A stretch of 41,970 bases of DNA from an uncultured bacterium (GTDB taxonomy: Bacteria > Planctomycetota > Phycisphaerae > Phycisphaerales > SM1A02). The notes beneath the pieces were generated by a model. It was given only the letters and a program-made list of their open reading frames with translations, had not been told where the DNA came from and ran no database searches. Numbering within the stretch: position 1 is the stretch's first letter; each line of letters begins with the position of its first letter. The translations under genes and the position numbers were made by a program. Of this stretch, positions 1-6,544 are shown piece by piece. The DNA lies in the NCBI GenBank assembly GCA_903891095.1, contig CAITDI010000028.1:1-41970 (forward strand), written 5' to 3'.

Positions 1-172
1 GGTGCCTGGCACGTGCCATGAGGTGCCAGGCACCTCACGGCACGTGCCGGGCACGTCTGGGGTTTCCCCCCGCGCATCCGCTGAGCCTGGTGCACGCGGC
101 GCTTACATCGAGTGCCCGGCACGTGTCGCTGGGTGCCAGGCACCTCACGGCACGTGCCAGGCACCATTTCCA
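1..172. repeat. Palindromic GTGCCAGGCAC repeat cluster, left of the ftsK-like gene
   Basis: The segment is dense in the short palindrome GTGCC(A/T)GGCAC and relatives. A 32-bp unit, two palindromes joined by a CTCACGG spacer, occurs at 23-54 and again at 133-164 with one mismatch. More half-sites lie at 1-12 and near 115-125. The cluster may extend left of the window. A related cluster lies at 2574-2712, so the ftsK-like gene sits between the two. The pattern resembles REP/BIME-type extragenic palindromes, but no REP-associated transposase is visible here. Confidence 0.85.
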
Positions 173-360
173 GGCAGAGTGCGGTGGACATCAAAGATTG
201 TGTTGCGCGCCTCCGCGCTTCGTTCGTAGGGACTGGTGCTCGGCAGGGCAGGGCGGTGCAGACCGACCCCGCCAGGGCGGGCACGTGTGGGACGGACATC
301 CACATGAAATCGAGCCGCTCGGCCGAGCGGCAGGAAACGCCGATCAAAGGAGTGATGGCT

Positions 361-2499
361 ATGCAGGAAGGGACTCAGGCGGTGCGAGGTAGAGACGCCA
401 GCGAACTGAACGCGGTCATAGCGCGGTTGGAGAAGCTGGAACAGTTGATCCTCAAGATGCGGGATACCCAAGGGAAGATGTCGGATGCGGCCGCCGTGCG
501 GACGGCGGAGGCAGACAAGCCCTCGCAGAACGGCGCAGTTGACCCCGCCACGAGCGCTTCGGCCCGGTCGACCCGCGCCGCGCCCTCAGACCAAGCGCTA
601 CGCGCAAAGATCGCAAAGCTCCCCGTCAAGATGAACACCAAGTTGCCCGCGAAGGCCGTGAGCGACGACGACATCCCGCGCACGACGGACCACGGGGGAT
701 ATCAGTTCCCGACGCTGGAGCTCCTCGACGCGCCCGAGGGTACGTCCAGTGCGAACCTGGAGTTAGTCGTCCAGGAGCAGGCGTTCGCGCTCTCGAAAGC
801 ACTGCAGGCCTACGGCATCAAGGGCGAGATTCGCGAGATGCAGCGCGGTCCGGTGGTCACCGTGTACTCGGTCGAGCTCCAGACCGGCACGCGCGTCGCA
901 CGACTCGAGTCGATCGCCAAGGACATCGCGCGCACGCTCGTTGTGCCGAGCGTTCGAATCGTTCCGAACATCGCGGGCAGCGCCGCGGTCGGCATCGAGG
1001 TGCCAAACAAGCAGAAGGCGAAGGTGCGCCTCACGGAGCTCATGTCGGGCGGCCACGCGGCGGGCATGATGCTCCCGATGTTCATGGGCAAGGACTCGGC
1101 GGGCGAGCCGCTCGTGCTCGACCTCGCGAAGATGCCGCACATGCTGATCGCGGGCGCCGCCGGCTCCGGCAAGTCGATCTGCCTGAACGCGATCCTTGCG
1201 AGCTTCCTTTACACGAAGCGTCCCGACGAACTCAGGCTTGTGCTGATCGATTCGAAGGGCGTTGAGATGGCGCAGTTCGCGGATGTCCCGCACCTCGCGT
1301 GCCCCGTCGTGACCGAGATGGCCAAGGCCGCGGCGATCCTCGAATGGGCCGTGACGAAGATGGAGGAGCGCTACGAGCTGCTGAAGGAGGCGGGCGTCCG
1401 CGATATCCGATCGTTCAACGAGCTCGGCGAGGCCGACCTGCGCGAGCGCATGAACATCACCGACGACGTCGAATGGGCGCGCATCATGAAGAAGATGCCG
1501 TACATGGTCTTCGTGATCGACGAGCTCGCCGACGTGATCACCAGCAATTGGGAGTCCGGGCCGGCGATCGTGCGCCTCGCGCAGAAGGCGCGGGCGGTTG
1601 GAATACACGTGATCTGTGCGACGCAGCGTCCGCAAGAGCGGAACCTCGCAAGGCTCATCAAACTGAACATGCCGTGCCGCGTGGCGTTCAAGCTCAGGTC
1701 ATCAGCCGATAGCCGGATCGTGCTTCATCAAGATGGCGCGGAGCTGCTGCTCGGCGAAGGCGACATGCTGGTGGTGACGGAGAGTCAGAAGGAACCGCGG
1801 CGTTGCCAGGGCACGCTGATCGAAGATCGCGAGACGCGCGGCGTGGGGAAGTTCCTAAAGAACGTCGCGTCGCAATACTTCGAGCGGCAACAGTTCACGT
1901 CTCGCGCGGCCAGCTATAGCAGCAGCAGCGAGTGGGGAGAGCAAGAAGCGATCGACGCAAGCAACGCTCACCAGCAGGATGAGCTGTTCGACCAGGCTGT
2001 GGGGATTCTCATCGAGTCGGGCCGCGGGAGTGTCTCGCTGCTGCAGCGAAGCCTTGCGATCGGCTACGGGCGCGCGTCGCGGCTGGTGGACCTGATGGGC
2101 ATTGCGGGACTGCTTGGCGAGCACAAGGGCTCGCATGCGCGCGAGGTCGTGGTGACCATGGAAGAGTGGCAGCGCATGAAGGCGCTCCGCGTTCAGGCCG
2201 CTCCGGTGAAGAAGGGAAGGAAACCGCCCGAACACGTTCATGCCCGCCGGCAGGATGAGCTGTTCGACCAGGCGGCGGAGATCCTCATCGAGAGCGGCCG
2301 CGGAAGTGTCTCGCTGCTCCAGCGTCGCCTCGCGATCGGCTACGGCCGCGCGTCGCGGCTCGTCGACCTCATAGGCCAGGCGGGCCTCCTCGGCGAGCAC
2401 ACGGGTTCGCAGGCACGCGAGGTCGTGGTCACGATGGAGGAATGGCAGCGCATGAAGGCCATTCGCGACAAGGCCGAGCGCGAGGGCACGGTTCTCTGA
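361..2499 (+). CDS. Soluble FtsK/SpoIIIE-type DNA translocase with tandem gamma-like winged helices
   Basis: A 712-residue protein of the FtsK/SpoIIIE family, hexameric ATPases that pump double-stranded DNA. The ATG at 361 is chosen because AAAGGAG lies 8 nt upstream; ATGs at 355 and 304 are in frame but worse placed. Residues about 13-35 look coiled-coil (LEKLEQLILKM). An alpha-type domain (about 115-220) is followed by Walker A GAAGSGKS (265-272), Walker B VFVIDE (383-388) and ATQRPQ (420-425). The C-terminus carries two near-identical winged-helix modules (about 537-606 and 630-700), each starting QDELFDQA and containing GRASRLVDL. No transmembrane segment is present, so this is not a canonical divisome FtsK; a SftA-like soluble motor or a mobile-element motor are both possible. 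Palindrome clusters flank the gene. The family call is secure; the role is not. Confidence 0.9.
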   Translation: MQEGTQAVRGRDASELNAVIARLEKLEQLILKMRDTQGKMSDAAAVRTAEADKPSQNGAVDPATSASARSTRAAPSDQALRAKIAKLPVKMNTKLPAKAVSDDDIPRTTDHGGYQFPTLELLDAPEGTSSANLELVVQEQAFALSKALQAYGIKGEIREMQRGPVVTVYSVELQTGTRVARLESIAKDIARTLVVPSVRIVPNIAGSAAVGIEVPNKQKAKVRLTELMSGGHAAGMMLPMFMGKDSAGEPLVLDLAKMPHMLIAGAAGSGKSICLNAILASFLYTKRPDELRLVLIDSKGVEMAQFADVPHLACPVVTEMAKAAAILEWAVTKMEERYELLKEAGVRDIRSFNELGEADLRERMNITDDVEWARIMKKMPYMVFVIDELADVITSNWESGPAIVRLAQKARAVGIHVICATQRPQERNLARLIKLNMPCRVAFKLRSSADSRIVLHQDGAELLLGEGDMLVVTESQKEPRRCQGTLIEDRETRGVGKFLKNVASQYFERQQFTSRAASYSSSSEWGEQEAIDASNAHQQDELFDQAVGILIESGRGSVSLLQRSLAIGYGRASRLVDLMGIAGLLGEHKGSHAREVVVTMEEWQRMKALRVQAAPVKKGRKPPEHVHARRQDELFDQAAEILIESGRGSVSLLQRRLAIGYGRASRLVDLIGQAGLLGEHTGSQAREVVVTMEEWQRMKAIRDKAEREGTVL

Positions 2500-2573
2500 C
2501 GCGGAGTCGGACGAGGACGACTGAGTTGCGGAACACAGAAGCAAACCACGCGGCCCGCGCCCGTTTTCCGCCC

Positions 2574-2712
2574 GTGCACGGCACGTGCCGCGCAGTGCCA
2601 GGCACAGGACGGCATGTGCCGTGCACCTGTGGCTTGGATAAGACACGAGCGCGGCGAGGTGCCTGACACGTGCCATGCAGTGCCAGGCACAGCGTGGCAT
2701 GTGCCGTGCACC
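2574..2712. repeat. Palindromic GTGCCAGGCAC repeat cluster, right of the ftsK-like gene
   Basis: Two related blocks, 2574-2626 and 2657-2712, each contain GTGCCAGGCACA, then GGCATGTGCCGTGCAC. They are close to, but not identical with, the units at 1-172. Each half-site is an inverted repeat, so the region could fold into several hairpins. It lies between the stop of the ftsK-like gene and the promoter of the next gene, so it could also work as a terminator. Confidence 0.85.
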
Positions 2713-2758
2713 GTTTCTGAATCTGGGGTGGGCGCTGCAACTTCGCGCGGGCCATTGC

Positions 2759-2764
2759 TATAAC
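2759..2764 (+). promoter_or_regulatory. Likely extended -10 element (TGcTATAAC)
   Basis: TATAAC preceded by TGC lies 13 nt before the ATG at 2778. There is no clear Shine-Dalgarno sequence between them, so the transcript would have a very short leader. No convincing -35 box is seen. Confidence 0.5.
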
Positions 2765-2777
2765 ATCGCCTCCTCTT

Positions 2778-3359
2778 ATGGCAAAGAAATCAGCAAAGCA
2801 GAAGAAGTCGTCCGTCGCGCGCAAGCCTCGTGTTAAGTCGAAGGCCGCGGGCAAGTCCCGCACTTCGCTCGCGTCGCTCACCACCGAACAGCTTTCCGCC
2901 GAGCTCAAGCGCCGCCAGTCCGAGCTTCCCAAGCTCGAGAAGCAGGCCGCCGCGCTGCGCGGCGAACTCGCCAGCCTCGAGGCGCGCATCGCCGCGCTCT
3001 CCGGCGGCGCGGTCGTAGCGAAGCAGCCGCAGCCGAAGGGGTCTTCATCTTCCTCTTCCTCTTCCTCGTCCTCGTCCTCGACCTCGTCCTCGTCAACCAC
3101 CGCGCGCGCCCCGCGCCGCCGCCACGGCCAGCCCACGCTCGCCGAGCAGATCGTCTCCGTTCTCCAGGCGACCGGCACCGTGATGTCGCCGAGTGAGATC
3201 GGCACCGCCGTGCAGAAGCAGTTCGCGCGCGAGGTCAAGCCGAGCTTCAACGTCCAGGTGAGCAGCACGCTCCGCGCGCTGGTCGACGATGGCGCGGTCG
3301 CGCAGGTCGAGCGCGCGCAGTACGCCGCGAAGGGAGCGGCCGTTGCTTCCGCGAATTAA
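2778..3359 (+). CDS. Basic protein: Lys-rich tail, coiled coil, poly-Ser linker, C-terminal winged-helix-like domain
   Basis: A 193-residue protein not assigned to a named family. In order: a Lys/Arg-rich, histone-tail-like N-terminus (residues 1-35); a predicted coiled coil (about 36-78, AELKRRQSELPKLEKQ); a run of about 20 Ser/Thr (about 89-108) encoded by TCC/TCG/TCT triplets; and a C-terminal domain (about 115-190) with the helix pattern and VEKAQY-like final strand of a winged helix (TLAEQIVSVLQATGTVMSP). The composition suggests a nucleoid-associated or regulatory DNA-binding protein with a flexible linker; this is inference. Its stop overlaps the likely TTG start of the next gene by 17 nt, so it heads a three-gene operon. 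Confidence 0.75.
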   Translation: MAKKSAKQKKSSVARKPRVKSKAAGKSRTSLASLTTEQLSAELKRRQSELPKLEKQAAALRGELASLEARIAALSGGAVVAKQPQPKGSSSSSSSSSSSSSTSSSSTTARAPRRRHGQPTLAEQIVSVLQATGTVMSPSEIGTAVQKQFAREVKPSFNVQVSSTLRALVDDGAVAQVERAQYAAKGAAVASAN

Positions 3360-4500
3360 TGTTCATGGCGTCGCACTCGCGTGCGTCGTCCTGTCGGGCT
3401 GCGCGCGCACGACGATCGACAACGATCCCACGCTGCATCCGCCCGTTGCGAAGGGCGCGGCGCCCGCAGTCGCCGGCGAAACCGTCGTCCGCGACCTCTC
3501 GCGCTACGACTTCCTCACCGCGTATCCCAAGCGGTTCATCGAGCAGAAGGTCGCGTTCGGCGCGTCGTGCGACATGTCGGCGCGCTCGGCCGACAAGGGC
3601 GTCGAGGCCGACGCCAAGCTTCTCCGCAAGCTGTTCAACGACGCGAAGAGCCCCGAGGACTTCGCGTCGAGCCTGCAAGGCGAGTTCGAGCTCGTGCAGG
3701 TTGCGGTCAACGCGGGCGTCCCTTCCGGCGTTCTCTCGGGGAAGGACGGCATGCTCACCGGCTACGCGACCCCCGAGGTGCTGGTCCGCTCCAAGCCCGA
3801 CGAGCGCTTCCGCTTTCCGATCGTCGGCGACATCCGCAAGTCGCACCCCGAGCTGATCGACAAGCCGCGCCGCGAGCTCATCGCGTCGCCCGCCGTGCGC
3901 GAGAGCGCGATCGCGTGGGTCGACGATCCGCTCGCGTGGGCGCTCATCGAGACCAACGGCAGCGCGCGCCTCACCTTCGAGGACAGCGGCGTCGAGAAGG
4001 GCAAGTCGCGCCGCTCGATCGTGATCTCGCGCGTCGCGACCAACGGCAAGCCGTGGACGAGCATCGGCCGCTGGCTCGCCAACCGCGGGCTCGTCGACAG
4101 CTCGACGTACACCTTCGCCGACGTCGCGCGCGAGGCCGGTGCGCATCCCGACAAGACCGAGGCCGCGGCGCTCGACAACGAGCGCGTCGTGTTCTTCGCG
4201 GTCGTGAGCGAGGCTGCGTTCCCGCCGCCGATCGGCGTGTCGGGCGGGGGGCTCATGGCGGGCTACTCGTGCGCCGCGGACCAGTCGATCTATCCGGCGG
4301 GATCCGTGCTCGTCGTCGTCGAACGCGATGGCCAGGCGGGCGTGCTGCGCCCCGCGCGGTTCCTCTTCGTGCACGACGCGGGCGGCGCGATCGCGGGCCC
4401 GGGCCGCGTCGACGCCTACTTTGGCGAAGGCACCGATGCGCTGCTCAAGGCTGGCCAGGCGCGTACGCCGGTCGAGATCTTCCGCCTCCGCCGCAGGTGA
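3343..4500 (+). CDS. mltA: MltA-like membrane-bound lytic murein transglycosylase (lipoprotein)
   Basis: MltA-family enzymes cleave the MurNAc-GlcNAc bond of peptidoglycan and release 1,6-anhydro-MurNAc products. The match includes the barrel motif GMLTGYATPEV (about residues 137-147), KPWTSIGRWLANRG (about 230-243) and the C-terminal 3D domain, with IYPAGSVLVVV and VHDAGGAIAGPGRVDAYFG. The Asp of HDAGG and the Asp of VDAYFG are at the places of the conserved 3D aspartates. The TTG at 3343 is preferred because AAGGGAG lies 6 nt upstream and it gives a compact lipoprotein signal ending in lipobox LSGC (C20). An ATG at 3289 would add 18 Arg-rich residues and overlap the upstream gene by 71 nt. 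About 385 residues, near the family norm. It probably sits in the outer membrane or cell envelope. Confidence 0.85.
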   Translation: MLPRINVHGVALACVVLSGCARTTIDNDPTLHPPVAKGAAPAVAGETVVRDLSRYDFLTAYPKRFIEQKVAFGASCDMSARSADKGVEADAKLLRKLFNDAKSPEDFASSLQGEFELVQVAVNAGVPSGVLSGKDGMLTGYATPEVLVRSKPDERFRFPIVGDIRKSHPELIDKPRRELIASPAVRESAIAWVDDPLAWALIETNGSARLTFEDSGVEKGKSRRSIVISRVATNGKPWTSIGRWLANRGLVDSSTYTFADVAREAGAHPDKTEAAALDNERVVFFAVVSEAAFPPPIGVSGGGLMAGYSCAADQSIYPAGSVLVVVERDGQAGVLRPARFLFVHDAGGAIAGPGRVDAYFGEGTDALLKAGQARTPVEIFRLRRR

Positions 4501-4510
4501 TGGAGGGCGC

Positions 4511-5101
4511 ATGACGACCGGTGTTCGCAGGCAATCGCCCGTGTTTCAATCGCCCGTGTTCCTCGCCTGCGTCGCGCTCATCGTGGCCGCGCAGGCCGTG
4601 CTCTGGTGGCGCGCGTTCCGCTGGTATCCCGAGATTCCCCAGCGTTTTCCCACGCATTTCGGCGCCGACGGCAAGCCGAACGGCTGGATGGACAAGAGCT
4701 TCTTCACGTGGTTCATGCTGCCGCTGCTGTCGCTCGTGATGCTCGCGTTCTTCGGCGGCATCAGCGCGTGGCTCGGGTGGCTCGTCCGCAAGTCGCCGCA
4801 GATCGTGAACGTGCCGCGCAAGGACCTCTTCCTCAAGATGTCGGTCGAGGGCCGCATGACGATCGTCCGGCCGACGCGCGAGTTCCTCGCGTGGGTGATG
4901 GCGCTCATGATGTGGCTCTTCGCGTACATCCTCGAGGGCTCGGCGCGCGTCGCGGTGCACATCGACGACACGCTGGTCGCGTGGCCGCTGTTCATCTTCA
5001 TGGGCGGCGTGCTCGGCGTGCTGCCGTTCTACATGATCCGCACGGGCCGCATGCTCGACGATGTCGCGCGCGCGGAGGGGATCATTCCCGCGAACAAGTG
5101 A
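4511..5101 (+). CDS. DUF1648-domain membrane protein
   Basis: A 196-residue integral membrane protein. Residues about 42-60 hold the signature of DUF1648 (PF07853): IPQRFPTHFGADGKPNGW, matching the usual P-x-H-F-x-x-x-G-x-x-x-x-W pattern. Hydrophobic segments lie near residues 16-36, 67-92, 125-142 and 157-180, giving about four membrane spans. GGAGGG 5 nt upstream supports the ATG at 4511. It starts 10 nt after the mltA-like gene and is probably co-transcribed with it. The biochemical role of DUF1648 is not established, though the domain also occurs in SdpI-type immunity proteins. The last codons and stop are part of a 24-bp tandem repeat that continues downstream. Confidence 0.85.
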   Translation: MTTGVRRQSPVFQSPVFLACVALIVAAQAVLWWRAFRWYPEIPQRFPTHFGADGKPNGWMDKSFFTWFMLPLLSLVMLAFFGGISAWLGWLVRKSPQIVNVPRKDLFLKMSVEGRMTIVRPTREFLAWVMALMMWLFAYILEGSARVAVHIDDTLVAWPLFIFMGGVLGVLPFYMIRTGRMLDDVARAEGIIPANK

Positions 5102-5151
5102 GCTTGAAGCCCCGCGAAGAAGTGAGCTTGAAGCCCCGCGAAGAAGTGAGC
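5098..5151. repeat. 24-bp tandem repeat spanning a stop codon (2.25 copies)
   Basis: Units begin with GTGAGCTTGAAGCC at 5098 and 5122, and a partial unit GTGAGC at 5146; the period is exactly 24 bp. The first unit includes the TGA of the DUF1648 gene, and the preceding GCGAACAA resembles the unit's GCGAAGAA end, so the repeat probably arose from the 3' end of the gene. It fills the gap between two convergent genes. Confidence 0.95.
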
Positions 5152-5158
5152 CGCGCGC

Positions 5159-6493
5159 TCACCGATGCTTCCGCACCGCGCGCGTCGTGAGCGCGTTCGC
5201 CGCATCGGCACCCGCGCCCGTGAACCGCTCCGCCGCGGGATCCCAGTTGAGCGGCTTGCGAAGCTCGTAGCCGATGTTGCACAGCTGGCAGATCGTCGCG
5301 GTGCGGTGGCCCGTCTCGGCGGTGCAGATCGGGTCGCGCCCCTCGCGGATCGCCGCGAGGAAATCCGCGATGTGCGACGAGTTCCGCGGCAGCGCCTTCT
5401 CGTTGCCGCGCACGGGCTCGATGAACTTCGCGTCGTCGGCGGCCTTCGGGTCCTCGCCCTTGTACGAGCGGATGTGCCCGCGCGAGCACTCGATGGTGCC
5501 CTCGGTGCCGATGAACGTGCAGTCGGTCGGGCCGCCGTGGATCATCTCGACGCCGTTCGCGTAGACGAAGCGCAGGCCCGTCTTCGCGCCGTCCGCGGGC
5601 GGGATCACCGCGACCGGGCCCGACATGTCCATGCCGAGCGCCCACTGCGCGATGTCGAAGTGGTGCGCGCCCATGTCCGCGAGTCCGCCGTTGCAGTACT
5701 CGCGGTAGTTGCGCCACTTCGGGTAGTGGCCGTGCATGCCGATCGGGCAGAGCTCGTGGTTGAACGGGTGGAACGGCGCCTGCCCGAGCCAGCCGTCCCA
5801 GTCGATGTCGGCGGGGCAGGGCTCCTCGGGGAGATCGCACGGAATCGGCGACTCGCCGACGCCGATCGTGATGCGCTTGATGCGGCCGATGCGTCCGTTG
5901 CGCACGGCTTCGGCGGCGCGCACGAAGTTGTAGTCGAACTCCGAGCGCTGCTGCGAGCCGGTCTGGAAGCGGATCTGCGCCTTGCGCGCCGCGTCTGCGA
6001 TCGCGCGGCCCTCGCTGATCGTGAGCGAGAGCGGCTTCTCGCAGTAGACATGCTTGCCGGCCATCGCGGCGGCGATCGCAGGCTCGGCGTGCCAGTGGTC
6101 GGGCGTCGCGACGATCACCGCGTCGATCGCGGGGTTCGCGACGATGTCGCGCCAGCTCGCGACGACGGAGCAGACGTCCTTCTTGCGGCGCTCGTTGACG
6201 AGGCGCACGCCTTCCTTCGCGCGCGCGGCGGCGACGTCGGCGATCGAGACGATCTCGATCCCGTCGTCGTCGAGGAACCCGCCGTGGAGCTCGTGCGCGC
6301 GCTTGCCGAAGCCGATGATCGCGAGCTGCATGCGGTCGTTGGCCGCGGGCGTGCGCGTGACGGGCGCGGGCGAAGCTGCAGGCGTCGCGCGCGCAAGCGC
6401 CGGCGCCGCGCGGCCGAGCGCGGTCATGGCGACCGTCGAGACGGCAGCGGTGCGGACGAACGCGCGACGGGACGGCTCATGCGAGTGGTGCAT
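5159..6493 (-). CDS. Tat-exported Gfo/Idh/MocA-family oxidoreductase
   Basis: A 444-residue NAD(P)-dependent sugar or cyclitol oxidoreductase homologue. The N-terminus has a twin-arginine signal (SRRAFVRT, residues 8-15) and an Ala-rich hydrophobic stretch to about residue 35. A Rossmann fold follows (MQLAIIGFGKRA, 55-66). Family motifs are VIVATPDHWHAEP (127-139) and the catalytic-lysine motif EKP (152-154, CEKPLSLTISEGRAI). The C-terminal half fits the usual substrate domain (MGAHHFDIAQWALGMD). Tat export of a folded, cofactor-loaded enzyme fits planctomycete members of this family. It lies 51 nt downstream of the secreted gene at 6545-8590 on the same strand, so it may be read from the same transcript. 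The substrate is not predictable. Such enzymes can make 3-keto sugars, which matters given the DUF1080 gene at 21076. Confidence 0.9.
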   Translation of the reverse strand: MHHSHEPSRRAFVRTAAVSTVAMTALGRAAPALARATPAASPAPVTRTPAANDRMQLAIIGFGKRAHELHGGFLDDDGIEIVSIADVAAARAKEGVRLVNERRKKDVCSVVASWRDIVANPAIDAVIVATPDHWHAEPAIAAAMAGKHVYCEKPLSLTISEGRAIADAARKAQIRFQTGSQQRSEFDYNFVRAAEAVRNGRIGRIKRITIGVGESPIPCDLPEEPCPADIDWDGWLGQAPFHPFNHELCPIGMHGHYPKWRNYREYCNGGLADMGAHHFDIAQWALGMDMSGPVAVIPPADGAKTGLRFVYANGVEMIHGGPTDCTFIGTEGTIECSRGHIRSYKGEDPKAADDAKFIEPVRGNEKALPRNSSHIADFLAAIREGRDPICTAETGHRTATICQLCNIGYELRKPLNWDPAAERFTGAGADAANALTTRAVRKHR

Positions 6494-6544
6494 GGCGCGG
6501 CAGCCTCGCAGGAGCGGGGGCGGCGCGCAAGCAATCGAGCGTGA

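Noticed and set aside
112-360. Earlier start (112 or 304) for the ftsK-like gene
   Set aside because: The region before 361 reads through the palindromic repeats and lacks protein-like composition; the best Shine-Dalgarno serves 361.
6494-6544. Separate gene between the oxidoreductase and the FG-GAP gene
   Set aside because: Only 51 nt, no reading frame with a plausible start; it is an intergenic gap.
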